Origin: Modestobacter sp. DSM 44400
GTDB taxonomy: Bacteria; Actinomycetota; Actinomycetes; Mycobacteriales; Geodermatophilaceae
Length of the DNA: 44,296 bases
Reading direction: 5' to 3'
Assembly: GCF_900107175.1 (NCBI RefSeq)
Contig: NZ_FNOZ01000034.1
Location: forward strand, 1-44,296
The translations under genes and the position numbers were made by a program. Shown piece by piece: positions 8,837 to 17,128 of this stretch. Each line of letters starts with the position of its first letter. Position 1 is the stretch's first letter. Below the pieces are notes generated by a model, which was not told where the DNA came from, searched no databases, and saw only the letters and a program-made list of their open reading frames with translations.

Positions 8837-10471
8837 GTGGGCGCCGCCGAGCACTGGGACGTGGTCGTCGTCGGCGCGGGATCTGCCGGCTGCGCACTCG
8901 CCGCCCGGCTGGTGGACGCCGGCCGCCGGGTGCTCCTGCTCGAGGCCGGCGCCGACCACGCCCAGCCCGCGGACTTCCCAGCCACCCTCCGCGACGCGGC
9001 CACGATGGGAGCGGCCACGCCCGGGCACCCCGCGAACTGGGCATACGACGCCGAGCTGGCCGAGGACGTCCGGTACCCCGTGGTGCGCGGCCGGGTGGTC
9101 GGCGGCTCCAGCGCCCTCAACGGCACCTACTTCATCCGCGGGACCCGCGCCGACTTCGACGGCTGGGCGGCCGACGGCAACGACCTGTGGTCGGCCGACG
9201 CCGTGCTGCCGGCCTTCTGCCGGGCCGAGGCCGACGCCGACTACGGCGACCGGCCGGGCCACGGGTCGACCGGGCCACTGCCGGTCACCCGGGTGCACGC
9301 CGCCCACCCCGTGACCGACGCGTTCACCGCCGCCTGCGCCGAGCTCGGCTTCCCGGCCGAGCCGGACAAGAACGCCGGCAGCGAGCCCGGCTGCGGCCCG
9401 GTGCCGCTCAACGTCGTGGACGGGGTTCGGATGAACACCGCGATGGCCTACCTGTCGCCGCGCCGGGGCTCGCCGGGCCTGACGGTGCGGGGTGACACCC
9501 GGGTGACCCGGGTGCTGGTCGAGCACGGCCGTGCCATCGGCGTGCAGACCGCCGCCGGGAAGGTGCGGGCCGACGAGGTGGTGCTGGCCGCCGGCGCCAT
9601 CGGGTCGCCGCACCTGCTGATGCTCTCCGGGATCGGGCCGGCCGGGCAGCTGCGGGCCGCCGGGGTGCCGGTGCTGGTCGACGCCCCGGGCGTGGGGGCG
9701 GACTTCAGCGACCACCCGGACCTCTACGTGACCTGGCAGCCGAGCCGCCGGCTGCCGATGGCCCGCAGCCTGCTGCCGCTGTCGACCGCGCTGAACACCA
9801 CGGCGGAGGGTTCCCGGGCGCACGGGGACCTGGAGGTCATGCCGTGGCTCAAGCCGTTCAGCAAGGTGCTGCTCAGCCGATCGACCGGGTCGGCGCTGTC
9901 CGGGGTGGGGGAGGTGCTGCGCCGGCCTGCGGCCACGCTGCGCGCCGTCCGCGGCGCCTCGCTGCACCGGCTGCTGGACCAGAGCCGCCGCCGCGATGAT
10001 CTCTCCCTCGGGGTGGCGCTGCAGCAGGAGGACAGTCGGGGCCGGCTCAGCCTGACCAGTACCGACCCGTACGTTCAGCCGCGGCTGGAGTACCGGTACC
10101 TGACCGAGGCCACCGACCGCCGCCGGATGCGTGAGGTCGTGCGCCTGGCCGCGGAGCTGTTGCGGACCTCCGCGTTCGCGCCGCTGGTCGCCGAGCGGAC
10201 CGGGCTGCCCGACGACGTGCTGTCCGACGACCGTCAGCTGGACCGCTGGAACCGCCGGCACCTGGCGACCGCGATCCACCTGGCCGGCAGCGCGCGGATG
10301 GGGCCCGACGGGGACCCGGGCGCGGTGGTCGACCAGCACCTGCGGGTGCGCGGCGTCGAGGGGCTGCGGGTCGTGGACACCTCGGTCATGCCCCGGGTGA
10401 CCTCGCGGGGGCCGGCGGCGACCGCGGTGATGATCGGCGAGCGGGCCGCCGAGCTCATGACCGGCGGCTGA
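8837..10471 (+). CDS. GMC-family FAD oxidoreductase (possibly MftG-like)
   Basis: A 544-residue flavoprotein of the glucose-methanol-choline family. The FAD site is VVVVGAGSAGCALAARL (~10-26), GMC signature 1 is RGRVVGGSSALNGTYFIRG (~80-98), signature 2 is in VLAAGAIGSPHLLMLSGIG, and the C-terminal catalytic region shows HLAGSARMG with the closing SRGPAATAVMIGERAAELM. From memory that ending resembles the mycofactocin-associated MftG subgroup, but no mft genes are present in the window, so this is tentative. A general alcohol or choline dehydrogenase is the alternative. It starts at GTG 8837 and probably shares a transcript with the MBL hydrolase. Confidence 0.87.
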   Translation: MGAAEHWDVVVVGAGSAGCALAARLVDAGRRVLLLEAGADHAQPADFPATLRDAATMGAATPGHPANWAYDAELAEDVRYPVVRGRVVGGSSALNGTYFIRGTRADFDGWAADGNDLWSADAVLPAFCRAEADADYGDRPGHGSTGPLPVTRVHAAHPVTDAFTAACAELGFPAEPDKNAGSEPGCGPVPLNVVDGVRMNTAMAYLSPRRGSPGLTVRGDTRVTRVLVEHGRAIGVQTAAGKVRADEVVLAAGAIGSPHLLMLSGIGPAGQLRAAGVPVLVDAPGVGADFSDHPDLYVTWQPSRRLPMARSLLPLSTALNTTAEGSRAHGDLEVMPWLKPFSKVLLSRSTGSALSGVGEVLRRPAATLRAVRGASLHRLLDQSRRRDDLSLGVALQQEDSRGRLSLTSTDPYVQPRLEYRYLTEATDRRRMREVVRLAAELLRTSAFAPLVAERTGLPDDVLSDDRQLDRWNRRHLATAIHLAGSARMGPDGDPGAVVDQHLRVRGVEGLRVVDTSVMPRVTSRGPAATAVMIGERAAELMTGG

Positions 10472-10479
10472 GCGGCTGC

Positions 10480-10929
10480 TCACCCCGGATGCTGCTCGGC
10501 GCCTGGCCCGGACGACGGCCACGGTGGGGCCGCGAGCGGCACGACCGCGCCGCCGGCCGCCAGGTGCAGGCTCCAGTCGACCAACCCGGCCGCGGCGGCG
10601 GCCAGCCCGTCGGCCCACCCCCGGTCGGCCGCGGTGCAGGTGGCGTGCCCGGGCCGGCACAGCGCCATCGCCACGTGGCCGATCCCCGCGGTGTGCTCGT
10701 CGCGCACCGCCCCCGCCATCCCGACCAGCCCGTCGGCGGTGCCGCGATCGAACGGGCGCGGGAGGTCGTCGATCGGCACGAGCAGCGGCAGGGACGTGCC
10801 GTCGGCGCCCAGCCACATCAGCCAGAGGCTGCGGGCGCCGAAGAACGGGGGTTCGAGTAGCTCGGCTCAGCGGGAACGCAGCGCGGCGGGGGTCGTGACC
10901 GGGACGTCGGGGCGGTGGAGAGCGGTCAT
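10480..10929 (-). pseudogene. Hypothetical protein gene interrupted by an in-frame TGA
   Basis: Read from ATG 10927-10929 the frame gives MTALHRPDVPVTTPAALRSR, then TGA at 10867-10869, then AELLEPPFFGARSLWLMWLG and an unbroken frame to 10480. The total would be 149 residues. The sequence on both sides reads as one continuous protein, and a single base change (TGA to TGG, Trp) would restore it. From memory, actinobacterial relatives carry Arg-Trp at this spot. A shorter product could start at ATG 10818 (MWLGADG) but would lack the conserved N-terminus. Nothing visible supports selenocysteine. Function of the family is unknown. Confidence 0.65.
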
Positions 10930-11028
10930 GCCGGGGATCGTCACCGTCCGCCGGTGGCGGAGGCGCCGCGTTGTCCCCAGCCGGCCCCGTCGTCCACAGT
11001 CAGCGTCGGCGCCTTGACGGCGTCCCGG

Positions 11029-11241
11029 TCAGCGGGTCGCGCGGATGTGGGTGCTGGTGTTCGACAACGGCGACCAGGCGTCGGGGTGCGGCTGGCCGGC
11101 GTCGACGACCCAGGACGGCGTGCGGGTCGCGGTGGTCTTGCCGCGCGCGTCCGTCGGCCGGGCGCTCAGGTGCACGATCAGGGCCAGGAGCACGAGCAGA
11201 CCCACGAACACGCCAGCGATGACCAGGAGCGTCGACAACAT
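11029..11241 (-). CDS. Small single-pass membrane protein
   Basis: A 70-residue protein from ATG 11239-11241 with one N-terminal membrane segment (LLVIAGVFVGLLVLLALIVHL, residues ~5-25) and a polar C-terminal tail that is presumably cytoplasmic (RPTDARGKTTATRTPSWVV). I know of no named family. The start is supported because the hydrophobic segment begins immediately after it. The 276 bases on its 5' side (11242-11517), up to the pobA stop, hold no gene that I can see. Confidence 0.55.
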   Translation of the reverse strand: MLSTLLVIAGVFVGLLVLLALIVHLSARPTDARGKTTATRTPSWVVDAGQPHPDAWSPLSNTSTHIRATR

Positions 11242-11517
11242 GCCTTGGAAGTTAGTGGGCCGGACCGATCCGTGTCAGGCTCCACGCTGGGCAGAAATAC
11301 CCAACGTCTGACCCCAAGTACGGAAAGTCTGCCAGTTGACGGGCGCATTCCCGGCGCGCCCGCGGCTGGCCCAGGATGGAAGGTGACGATCCGGCTCGCG
11401 AGCCTGCCAGCCGCCGCCGCTCCCGTCACCCCGTCGGGCCGACCACCTCGGCCATGCGCCATCGGCCGCTGGCCGCCGTGGAGTCCCGGGCCTTCGGTAC
11501 CGACAGCCCGGGAGGGG

Positions 11518-12690
11518 TCAGAGGTCGACGGCGAGGCCGGTGTAGTTCTCCGCCAGCTCGCGGGCGGCCGCCTCCGACGAGCACACCCGGCGCAGCTGCG
11601 ACAGTTGCAGCTCGGCGTCGAAGTCGTCGCCGTGCCGGTGCAGCATCGAGGTCATCCACCAGGAGAAGTGGGTGCACCGCCAGACCCGGGCCAGTGCCTT
11701 GTCGGAGTAGGTGTCGACCAGGTCGGTCTGCTTCTCGGTCAGCAGCCGGACCAGGGCCTGGGCCAGCAGCGTGACGTCGGCGACGGCCAGGTTCAGGCCC
11801 TTGGCGCCGGTGGGCGGGACGATGTGCGCCGCGTCGCCGGCCAGGAACAGCCGGCCGCGGCGCATCGGGGCGCTGACGAAGGAGCGCATCGGCAGGATCG
11901 ACTTCTCCGTCACCGGCCCGGTCCGCAGCGACCAGCCGTCGACGGCCAGGCGGGTGGACAGCGCGTCCCAGATCCGGTCGTCGGACCAGTCCTCGATCTT
12001 CTCGGCCGGGTCGACCTGGACGTAGAGCCGGGACACCGACGGGGAGCGCATCGAGAGCAGCGCGAAGCCCTCGGGATGCCAGGCGTAGACCAGCTCGTCG
12101 GCCGACGGCGCGACGTCGGCCAGGATGCCCAGCCAGGCGAAGGGGTAGGTGCGCTCCCACAGCCGCCCCGACGTGCCAGCGGTGACCAGTGGCCGGGAGA
12201 CGCCGTGGAAGCCATCGGTGCCGGCGACCACGTCGCACTCCAGCACCTGGGCGACCCCGTCGGCGTCGGTGAACCGGATCCGCGGGGCGCCGCCGTCCAC
12301 GTCCTCGGGGGTGACGTGGGAGACGCCGAACAGCAGCGGCGGGCCGTCGTCCAGCTGGGCCGTGATGAGGTCCTTGACCACCTCGGTCTGTCCGTAGACC
12401 CAGACCTTGCGCCCGCAGAGCTCCTCGAAGTTCAGGTGGTGCCGGGTGCCGGGGTGCTGCAGGTAGATGCCGTCGTGCGGGAGCCCCTCGCGGTCCAGGC
12501 GCTCGCCCACGCCGACGTCACGCAGCGTCTGCACGGTGTGCTGCTCGAGGATTCCGGCGCGGACGCGCGCCTCGACGTAGTCGCGCGAGCGGCTCTCCAG
12601 GACGACGGTGTCGACGCCGTGCAGCTGGAGCAGCCGCGAGAGCAGCAACCCCGCCGGGCCGGCGCCGATGATCCCCACCTGAGAACGCAC
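11518..12690 (-). CDS. pobA: 4-hydroxybenzoate 3-monooxygenase
   Basis: A 390-residue FAD monooxygenase that turns 4-hydroxybenzoate into protocatechuate with NAD(P)H and O2, feeding the pca genes next door. FAD motifs are GIIGAGPAGLLLSRLL (~6-21), the DG motif in AGTDGFHGVSRP (~160), and GDAAHIVPPTGAKGLNLA (~285). RVRAGILEQHTVQTLRDVGV near residue 43 is typical of PobA. Length matches the family. It starts at GTG 12688-12690, 51 bases downstream of the IclR gene stop, with a 15-bp palindrome (12735-12749) in the upstream region. Regulation by the adjacent IclR protein is likely. Confidence 0.93.
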   Translation of the reverse strand: MRSQVGIIGAGPAGLLLSRLLQLHGVDTVVLESRSRDYVEARVRAGILEQHTVQTLRDVGVGERLDREGLPHDGIYLQHPGTRHHLNFEELCGRKVWVYGQTEVVKDLITAQLDDGPPLLFGVSHVTPEDVDGGAPRIRFTDADGVAQVLECDVVAGTDGFHGVSRPLVTAGTSGRLWERTYPFAWLGILADVAPSADELVYAWHPEGFALLSMRSPSVSRLYVQVDPAEKIEDWSDDRIWDALSTRLAVDGWSLRTGPVTEKSILPMRSFVSAPMRRGRLFLAGDAAHIVPPTGAKGLNLAVADVTLLAQALVRLLTEKQTDLVDTYSDKALARVWRCTHFSWWMTSMLHRHGDDFDAELQLSQLRRVCSSEAAARELAENYTGLAVDL

Positions 12691-12734
12691 GGGTGGAGTG
12701 TGACCGGCGCTGCCGCCCGGCAGCGAGCATGGGC

Positions 12735-12749
12735 TTCCGCTCAGCGGAA
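12735..12749. promoter_or_regulatory. Candidate IclR-type operator upstream of pobA
   Basis: TTCCGCTCAGCGGAA is a perfect 7-bp inverted repeat around one base, 45 bp upstream of the pobA start and overlapping the last codons of the regulator gene. It matches the 13530-13544 site at 13 of 15 bases. The resemblance to IclR-family half-sites is inference. Confidence 0.6.
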
Positions 12750-13517
12750 CGGAGCCGTGGCCGCCAGCGCGCGGCCGATCCCGCGCGCGGCCACCTGCAG
12801 GACGGGCACCAGGCGGCTGGCATCACGCCGGTGCACCGGGACGACGATGCCCAGCGCCGCGGCGACGACCGCACCACCCGGCCGCTCCACGGTTACCGGA
12901 ACCGCCACCGAGGCCGCGCCGAGCGACATCTCCTCCGACGTGCGGGCCGCTCCCCGGCGCCGGACCTCGGCCAGTTCTCGGGTGAGCAGCCGCGGGTCGA
13001 CGACGGTGTGCCGGGTCTCCCTGGTCAGCGACCGGAGCACTTGCTCGACCACCTCGTCCGGGGCCGCGGCGAGCAGCACCTTGCCCACCCCGGTGGCGTG
13101 CAGCGGCAGCCGGCTGCCCACCTGGCTGACCACCGGCACCGACTCCCGGCCGGAGATGCGTTCGACGTAGAGCGCCCGCGGCCCTTCGCGCACCGCCAGG
13201 TGCACGGTGTCCCGGGTGGCGGTGTGCACGTCGAGCAGGAACGGCGAGGCGACCTGGCGCAGCTCGAGGTCGACCGGGGCGAGCAACCCGAGGTCCCACA
13301 GCTTGCGGCCGATCTCGTAGCGCCCGTCGGGACGGCGGACGAGCGCTCCCCAGGCGGCAAGCTCGGCCAGCAGCCGGTGCGCGGTGGTCAGCGGAGTGCC
13401 CGAGCGGTCGGCCACCTCGGACAGGGTCAGCCGGGGATGGCCGGCGTCGAACGCGTCGAGCACGCCGAGGGCCCGGGAGGTCACCGAGCGTCCGGCCGTG
13501 GATGCGCCGCCTGCCAC
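12741..13517 (-). CDS. IclR-family transcriptional regulator of the pob/pca genes
   Basis: A 258-residue regulator. The N-terminal winged helix reads RALGVLDAFDAGHPRLTLSE then VADRSGTPLTTAHRLLAEL (~15-55). The C-terminal effector domain contains SRLPLHATGVGKVLLAAAP and a final VTVERPGGAVVAAALGIVVP, both typical IclR signatures. It lies between pobA (same strand, downstream) and pcaHGBDC (divergent), the usual place for a PobR/PcaR-type regulator sensing 4-hydroxybenzoate, protocatechuate or a ring-cleavage product. It starts at GTG 13515-13517. Two matching palindromes flank the gene. Whether it activates or represses cannot be told from sequence. Confidence 0.88.
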   Translation of the reverse strand: MAGGASTAGRSVTSRALGVLDAFDAGHPRLTLSEVADRSGTPLTTAHRLLAELAAWGALVRRPDGRYEIGRKLWDLGLLAPVDLELRQVASPFLLDVHTATRDTVHLAVREGPRALYVERISGRESVPVVSQVGSRLPLHATGVGKVLLAAAPDEVVEQVLRSLTRETRHTVVDPRLLTRELAEVRRRGAARTSEEMSLGAASVAVPVTVERPGGAVVAAALGIVVPVHRRDASRLVPVLQVAARGIGRALAATAPFR

Positions 13518-13529
13518 GCGACACCTGCC

Positions 13530-13544
13530 TTCTGTTCAGCGGAA
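13530..13544. promoter_or_regulatory. Candidate IclR-type operator between regulator and pcaH
   Basis: TTCTGTTCAGCGGAA, near-palindromic and matching the pobA-upstream site at 13 of 15 bases, sits in the 72-bp divergent gap between the regulator start (13517) and pcaH (13590). It could control both directions. Confidence 0.6.
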
Positions 13545-13589
13545 GTCGGAGCTTGGGGAGCGTAGCCCCGGGGCCTACCGTCGGCGACC

Positions 13590-14357
13590 ATGACCGGGAC
13601 CACATCGCGGGAACCGCGACCGCCGTCGGACAGCGCGCTGATCCTGCCGCGCTATCTGCGCGAGCCGGAAGATTCGCGCACGCCGGTGGGCTACGCCGGA
13701 TACCGGAGCACGGCCCTCCGTGCGCCGCTGCGCACGCCCGTCGACCTGCCCCAGCGGCTCACCGAGGTGACCGGCCCGGTCCTGGGCGAGGACCGGGTCA
13801 CCGCCGGCCACGCGGACCTCACGCTGCGGCTGGGCGGCGAGGCGCAGGGCCAGCGGATCATCGTCTTCGGCCGGGTCCTCGACAGCGACGGCCGTCCGGT
13901 GCCGAACACACTGGTGGAGGTCTGGCAGGCGAACGCCGCCGGCCGCTACCGGCACGTGGTCGACAACTGGCCGGCGCCGCTGGACCCGCACTTCGACGGG
14001 CTGGGCCGGGTGATGACCGACGGCCTGGGCCGCTACGAGCTCACCACCATCAAGCCTGGCGCCTACCCGTGGGGCAACCACCACAACGCCTGGCGGCCGG
14101 CGCACATCCACTTCAGCCTGTTCGGGCAGGCCTTTCCCCAGCGCCTGGTCACCCAGATGTACTTCCCGGGCGATCCGCTCTTCGGCCAGGATCCGATCTT
14201 CAACGCCATCCCGCCCTCGGCCCGGCATCGCGCGATCAGCACCTTCGACCTGGAACGCACCCAGCCGGACTGGGCGCTGGCCTTCCAGTGGGACATCGTG
14301 CTGCGCGGCAGCGACCAGACCCCCTTCGAGACCGAGGACGACGGAGACGTGGCATGA
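13590..14357 (+). CDS. pcaH: Protocatechuate 3,4-dioxygenase, beta subunit
   Basis: A 255-residue iron(III) intradiol dioxygenase subunit that opens protocatechuate to 3-carboxy-cis,cis-muconate together with PcaG. Ligand region: Tyr in ANAAGRYRHVVDNWPAP (~117), Tyr in IKPGAYPWGNHHNAW (~157), and the two histidines of RPAHIHFSLFG (~170-172), all as expected for the iron-binding chain. It starts at ATG 13590 with the product MTGTTSREPRPP. It is the first gene of pcaHGBDC and divergent from the IclR gene. The next start overlaps its stop as ATGA. Confidence 0.94.
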   Translation: MTGTTSREPRPPSDSALILPRYLREPEDSRTPVGYAGYRSTALRAPLRTPVDLPQRLTEVTGPVLGEDRVTAGHADLTLRLGGEAQGQRIIVFGRVLDSDGRPVPNTLVEVWQANAAGRYRHVVDNWPAPLDPHFDGLGRVMTDGLGRYELTTIKPGAYPWGNHHNAWRPAHIHFSLFGQAFPQRLVTQMYFPGDPLFGQDPIFNAIPPSARHRAISTFDLERTQPDWALAFQWDIVLRGSDQTPFETEDDGDVA

Positions 14358-14956
14358 GCCGGCGCGGTACCGGTTTCCTGACCGAGCCCTTCCGGCTGGG
14401 TCTGACCCCCAGCGCGACCGTGGGGCCCTACCTGTCCATCGGGCTGACCTGGGCCGACGGCCCCTACGCCGTCGCGGAGGGCACCGAGGGTGCCATCTGG
14501 CTGCGGGGCCGGGTGTTCGACGGCGCCGGCGGCCTCGTTCCCGACGCGATGGTCGAGACCTGGCAGGCCGACCCGGACGGGCGCTTCGACCACTCGGATG
14601 CCCCGAAGGGCGAGCGCCGATTCCCGGGTCTCCGGGGGCTGGGCCGCTGCCAGACGGTGGACCCGCCGGGGGAGTACGGCATCCTCACCCTCAAGCCGGG
14701 CCGGGTCGACGGCGGCGAGGGTGGGCTGCAGGCGCCCCACGTCGACGTCTCGGTGTTCGCCCGCGGGCTGCTCGACCGGGTGGTCACCCGGATCTACTTC
14801 GCCGACGAGGCCGCGGCCAACGCCGAGGACGCCGTGCTGCGCGGCCTGCCCGACGACGCGTCCCGGCAGACCCTCCTCGCGCAGCCCACCGCGGACGGCT
14901 ACCGGCTGGACATCCGGCTGCAGGGGGACGCCGAGACGGTGTTCTTCGCGGTGTGA
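14354..14956 (+). CDS. pcaG: Protocatechuate 3,4-dioxygenase, alpha subunit
   Basis: A 200-residue non-iron partner of PcaH. It shows the alpha-chain beginning GLTPSATVGPYLSIGLTW, then GRVFDGAGGLVPDAMVETWQ and a C-terminal FFAV. The iron-binding His pair is replaced by HVDVSVFARG, as is normal for alpha chains. Length is typical. The start ATG 14354 overlaps the pcaH stop (ATGA), which supports coupled translation of the two subunits in equal amounts. pcaB follows after 37 bases. Confidence 0.93.
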   Translation: MSRRGTGFLTEPFRLGLTPSATVGPYLSIGLTWADGPYAVAEGTEGAIWLRGRVFDGAGGLVPDAMVETWQADPDGRFDHSDAPKGERRFPGLRGLGRCQTVDPPGEYGILTLKPGRVDGGEGGLQAPHVDVSVFARGLLDRVVTRIYFADEAAANAEDAVLRGLPDDASRQTLLAQPTADGYRLDIRLQGDAETVFFAV

Positions 14957-14993
14957 GCGGGGCTTTTTCGGGCTCAGGCCCCAGGATGGGCGC

Positions 14994-16355
14994 GTGAACG
15001 GAATCATGGAGGGCACCTTCGCCCGTGGCGCGGCCGCCGGGTCGGTCGGCGGCGACGCCTGGCTACGCTCGTTGTTGGAGGTCGAAGCCGCGCTCGCCCG
15101 CGCCGCGGCGCGCACCGGGCTGGTCGCCGAGACCGCCGCCGAGGAGGTGGCCCGGGCCTGCGCGGCGCCGACGGCGCTGGACCTGCCGACGGTGTACCGG
15201 GGGGCCGCGGACGCCGGGAACCCCGTCCCGGCACTGGTGCGCGCCCTGCAGGACGCGGTCGGCCCGCATGCCGCCCGCGCCGTACACGTAGGCGGGACCA
15301 GCCAGGACATCATGGACACCGCGGCCATGCTGCTGGCTCGTCGGGCCCTGACGCTGGTGGACGCCGACCTGGCTGCGGCGGCCGACGCCTGCGCCCGGCT
15401 CGCGGCCGAGCACCGGGACGACGTGCTGATGGGCCGCACCCTGTTGCAGCAGGCGTTGCCGGTGACCGTCGGGTTCAAGGCCGCCACCTGGCTGAGTGGT
15501 CTGGACGGCGCCCGGAGCCGGCTGGCCGCGGTCGTGGCGGCGCTGCCGGTCCAGTACGGCGGCGCGGTGGGCACGCTGGCCGCCAGCCGCGGGTCCGGGG
15601 TCGACCTGCGCCGCGAGCTGGCCGCCGAGCTCGGCCTGGCCACGACCGACGTCCCCTGGTTCACGGTCCGGTTGCCCGTCGCCGACCTGGCCGGGCTGCT
15701 GGGCGCGATCGCCGGCGTGGTCGCCACCATCGCCGTGGACGTCGTGCTGCTGGCCCAGACCGAGGTCGCCGAGGTCGCCGAGGTCGCGCCCGGCCGCGGC
15801 GGTTCCTCGGCGATGCCACACAAGAACAACCCGGTCGCCGCGATCTCCGCCCGGGCCTGCGCCCGGCGGGCACCCGGGCTGGTCGCCACCCTGCTGGCGG
15901 CCATGGAGCAGGAGTACGAGCGGGGTGCAGGCAGCTGGCAGACCGAGTGGCCCACGCTGACCGAGCTGCTGTCCACCGTCGGTTCTGCGGTGTCCTGGCT
16001 GGTCGAGAGCCTGTCGGTGCTGCGCTGGGACACCGCCCGGATGGCTGCGACGGTGGCCGCGGCCGACGATCCGCAGCTGGCCGGTGCGCTCGCCGAGGCG
16101 CTGGTCCCGGCCCTGGGGCCCGGCTCGGCCCACGAGGCCGCGGCCGACGCTGTCCGAACGGCCGCGGCCACCGGCCGGCGGCTGGCCGACATGCTGCCCG
16201 AGGTCGCCGCCGGCCACCCCGGTCTCGACGTCGCCGCACTGCTGGCCGGCGCGGCGCCCGACGTCGGCGAGGCGGGCGCGCAGGTCGACGCCGCGCTGGC
16301 CACCCACCTGGTCGCCGTCCAGTCCGATCCCAGCTCAATAGGAGGAGCCCCGTGA
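14994..16355 (+). CDS. pcaB: 3-carboxy-cis,cis-muconate cycloisomerase
   Basis: A 453-residue member of the fumarase/aspartase superfamily that converts 3-carboxymuconate to 4-carboxymuconolactone. It carries the superfamily signature GGSSAMPHKNNP (~275), the VGGTSQDIMDT region near residue 100, and the ~450-residue length. The start is GTG 14994; ATG 15006 (MEGTFARG) is an in-frame alternative four codons on. An Ala-rich C-terminal domain is normal for actinobacterial PcaB. Its stop overlaps the pcaD start as GTGA. It acts on the PcaHG product. Confidence 0.92.
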   Translation: MNGIMEGTFARGAAAGSVGGDAWLRSLLEVEAALARAAARTGLVAETAAEEVARACAAPTALDLPTVYRGAADAGNPVPALVRALQDAVGPHAARAVHVGGTSQDIMDTAAMLLARRALTLVDADLAAAADACARLAAEHRDDVLMGRTLLQQALPVTVGFKAATWLSGLDGARSRLAAVVAALPVQYGGAVGTLAASRGSGVDLRRELAAELGLATTDVPWFTVRLPVADLAGLLGAIAGVVATIAVDVVLLAQTEVAEVAEVAPGRGGSSAMPHKNNPVAAISARACARRAPGLVATLLAAMEQEYERGAGSWQTEWPTLTELLSTVGSAVSWLVESLSVLRWDTARMAATVAAADDPQLAGALAEALVPALGPGSAHEAAADAVRTAAATGRRLADMLPEVAAGHPGLDVAALLAGAAPDVGEAGAQVDAALATHLVAVQSDPSSIGGAP

Positions 16356-17128
16356 ATGCCGTCGAGGTGCACGCCGTCGTCGAGGGGCCGGACGACGCGC
16401 CGGTCCTGCTGCTGTCCAACTCCCTGGGCGCCGATCTGGGCATGTGGGACCCGCAGCTGCCGGCGCTGGCCGAGCACTTCCGAGTGGTGCGCTACGACAC
16501 CCGCGGGCACGGCCGCTCCCCGGCGCCGGACGGCGACTCCACCCTCGACGACCTCGCCGACGACGTTATCGCGCTGCTGGACCGTCTCGGTGTCGCGCAG
16601 GCGCACGTGGCCGGCCTGTCGATCGGCGGCATGACCGCGTTGCGGCTGGCCGTGCGCGACCCGCAGCGGGTGGCGTCCCTCGCCGTCCTCTGCAGCTCGG
16701 CGCACCCGGGCAACGAGCAGAGCTGGCAGGACCGGGCCACCACCGTCCGGGCCGAGGGCACCGGCGCGATCGCCGACGCCGTGATCAGCCGGTGGCTGAC
16801 CCCGGCCTACGCCGCCGCACACCCGGACGTGGTCGCCCGGCTGCGCGCGACGTTCGCCGCCCACTCCGACGAGGGCTACGCCAGCTGCTGCGCCGTTCTG
16901 GTCGGAATGGACCAGCGCGCCGACCTGGGCCGGATCACCGCGCCCACGCTGGTGGTCTCCGGCGCCGAGGACCTCGCGCTGCCGCCGGAGCACCAGCAGG
17001 TCATCGCCGACGGCATCCCCGGCGCCCGGCTGCTCAGCCTCTCGCCGGCCGCACACCTGGCCAACATCGAACAGGAGCAGCAGGTCACCGACGCGCTGAT
17101 CGCGCACGCCACGGAAGGGCTGTCATGA
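16352..17128 (+). CDS. pcaD: 3-oxoadipate enol-lactonase
   Basis: A 258-residue alpha/beta hydrolase that opens beta-ketoadipate enol-lactone to beta-ketoadipate. The nucleophile elbow is GLSIGGM (Ser ~91), the oxyanion region is LSNSLGADLGMWD (~15-27), and the acid and histidine lie in SGAEDLALPP and AAHLANIEQ. It starts at GTG 16352 behind AGGAGG at 16340-16345. In many actinobacteria PcaD and PcaC are fused as PcaL; here they are two genes overlapping by ATGA. Confidence 0.92.
   Translation: MNAVEVHAVVEGPDDAPVLLLSNSLGADLGMWDPQLPALAEHFRVVRYDTRGHGRSPAPDGDSTLDDLADDVIALLDRLGVAQAHVAGLSIGGMTALRLAVRDPQRVASLAVLCSSAHPGNEQSWQDRATTVRAEGTGAIADAVISRWLTPAYAAAHPDVVARLRATFAAHSDEGYASCCAVLVGMDQRADLGRITAPTLVVSGAEDLALPPEHQQVIADGIPGARLLSLSPAAHLANIEQEQQVTDALIAHATEGLS

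Noticed and set aside
7802..10816. A 1004-residue open frame on the minus strand
   Set aside because: It is antisense to the MBL hydrolase and GMC oxidoreductase genes, has Arg/Gly/Pro-rich low-complexity content and no domain; open frames of this sort are expected at >70% GC.
10867..10869. TGA as a selenocysteine codon
   Set aside because: No stem-loop of bacterial SECIS type is evident after it, the family is not a known selenoprotein, and a Trp codon explains the site more simply.
14063..17107. A 1014-residue open frame on the minus strand over pcaH-pcaD
   Set aside because: It is antisense to well-recognised pca genes with clear motifs, and its translation has no protein-like signatures.
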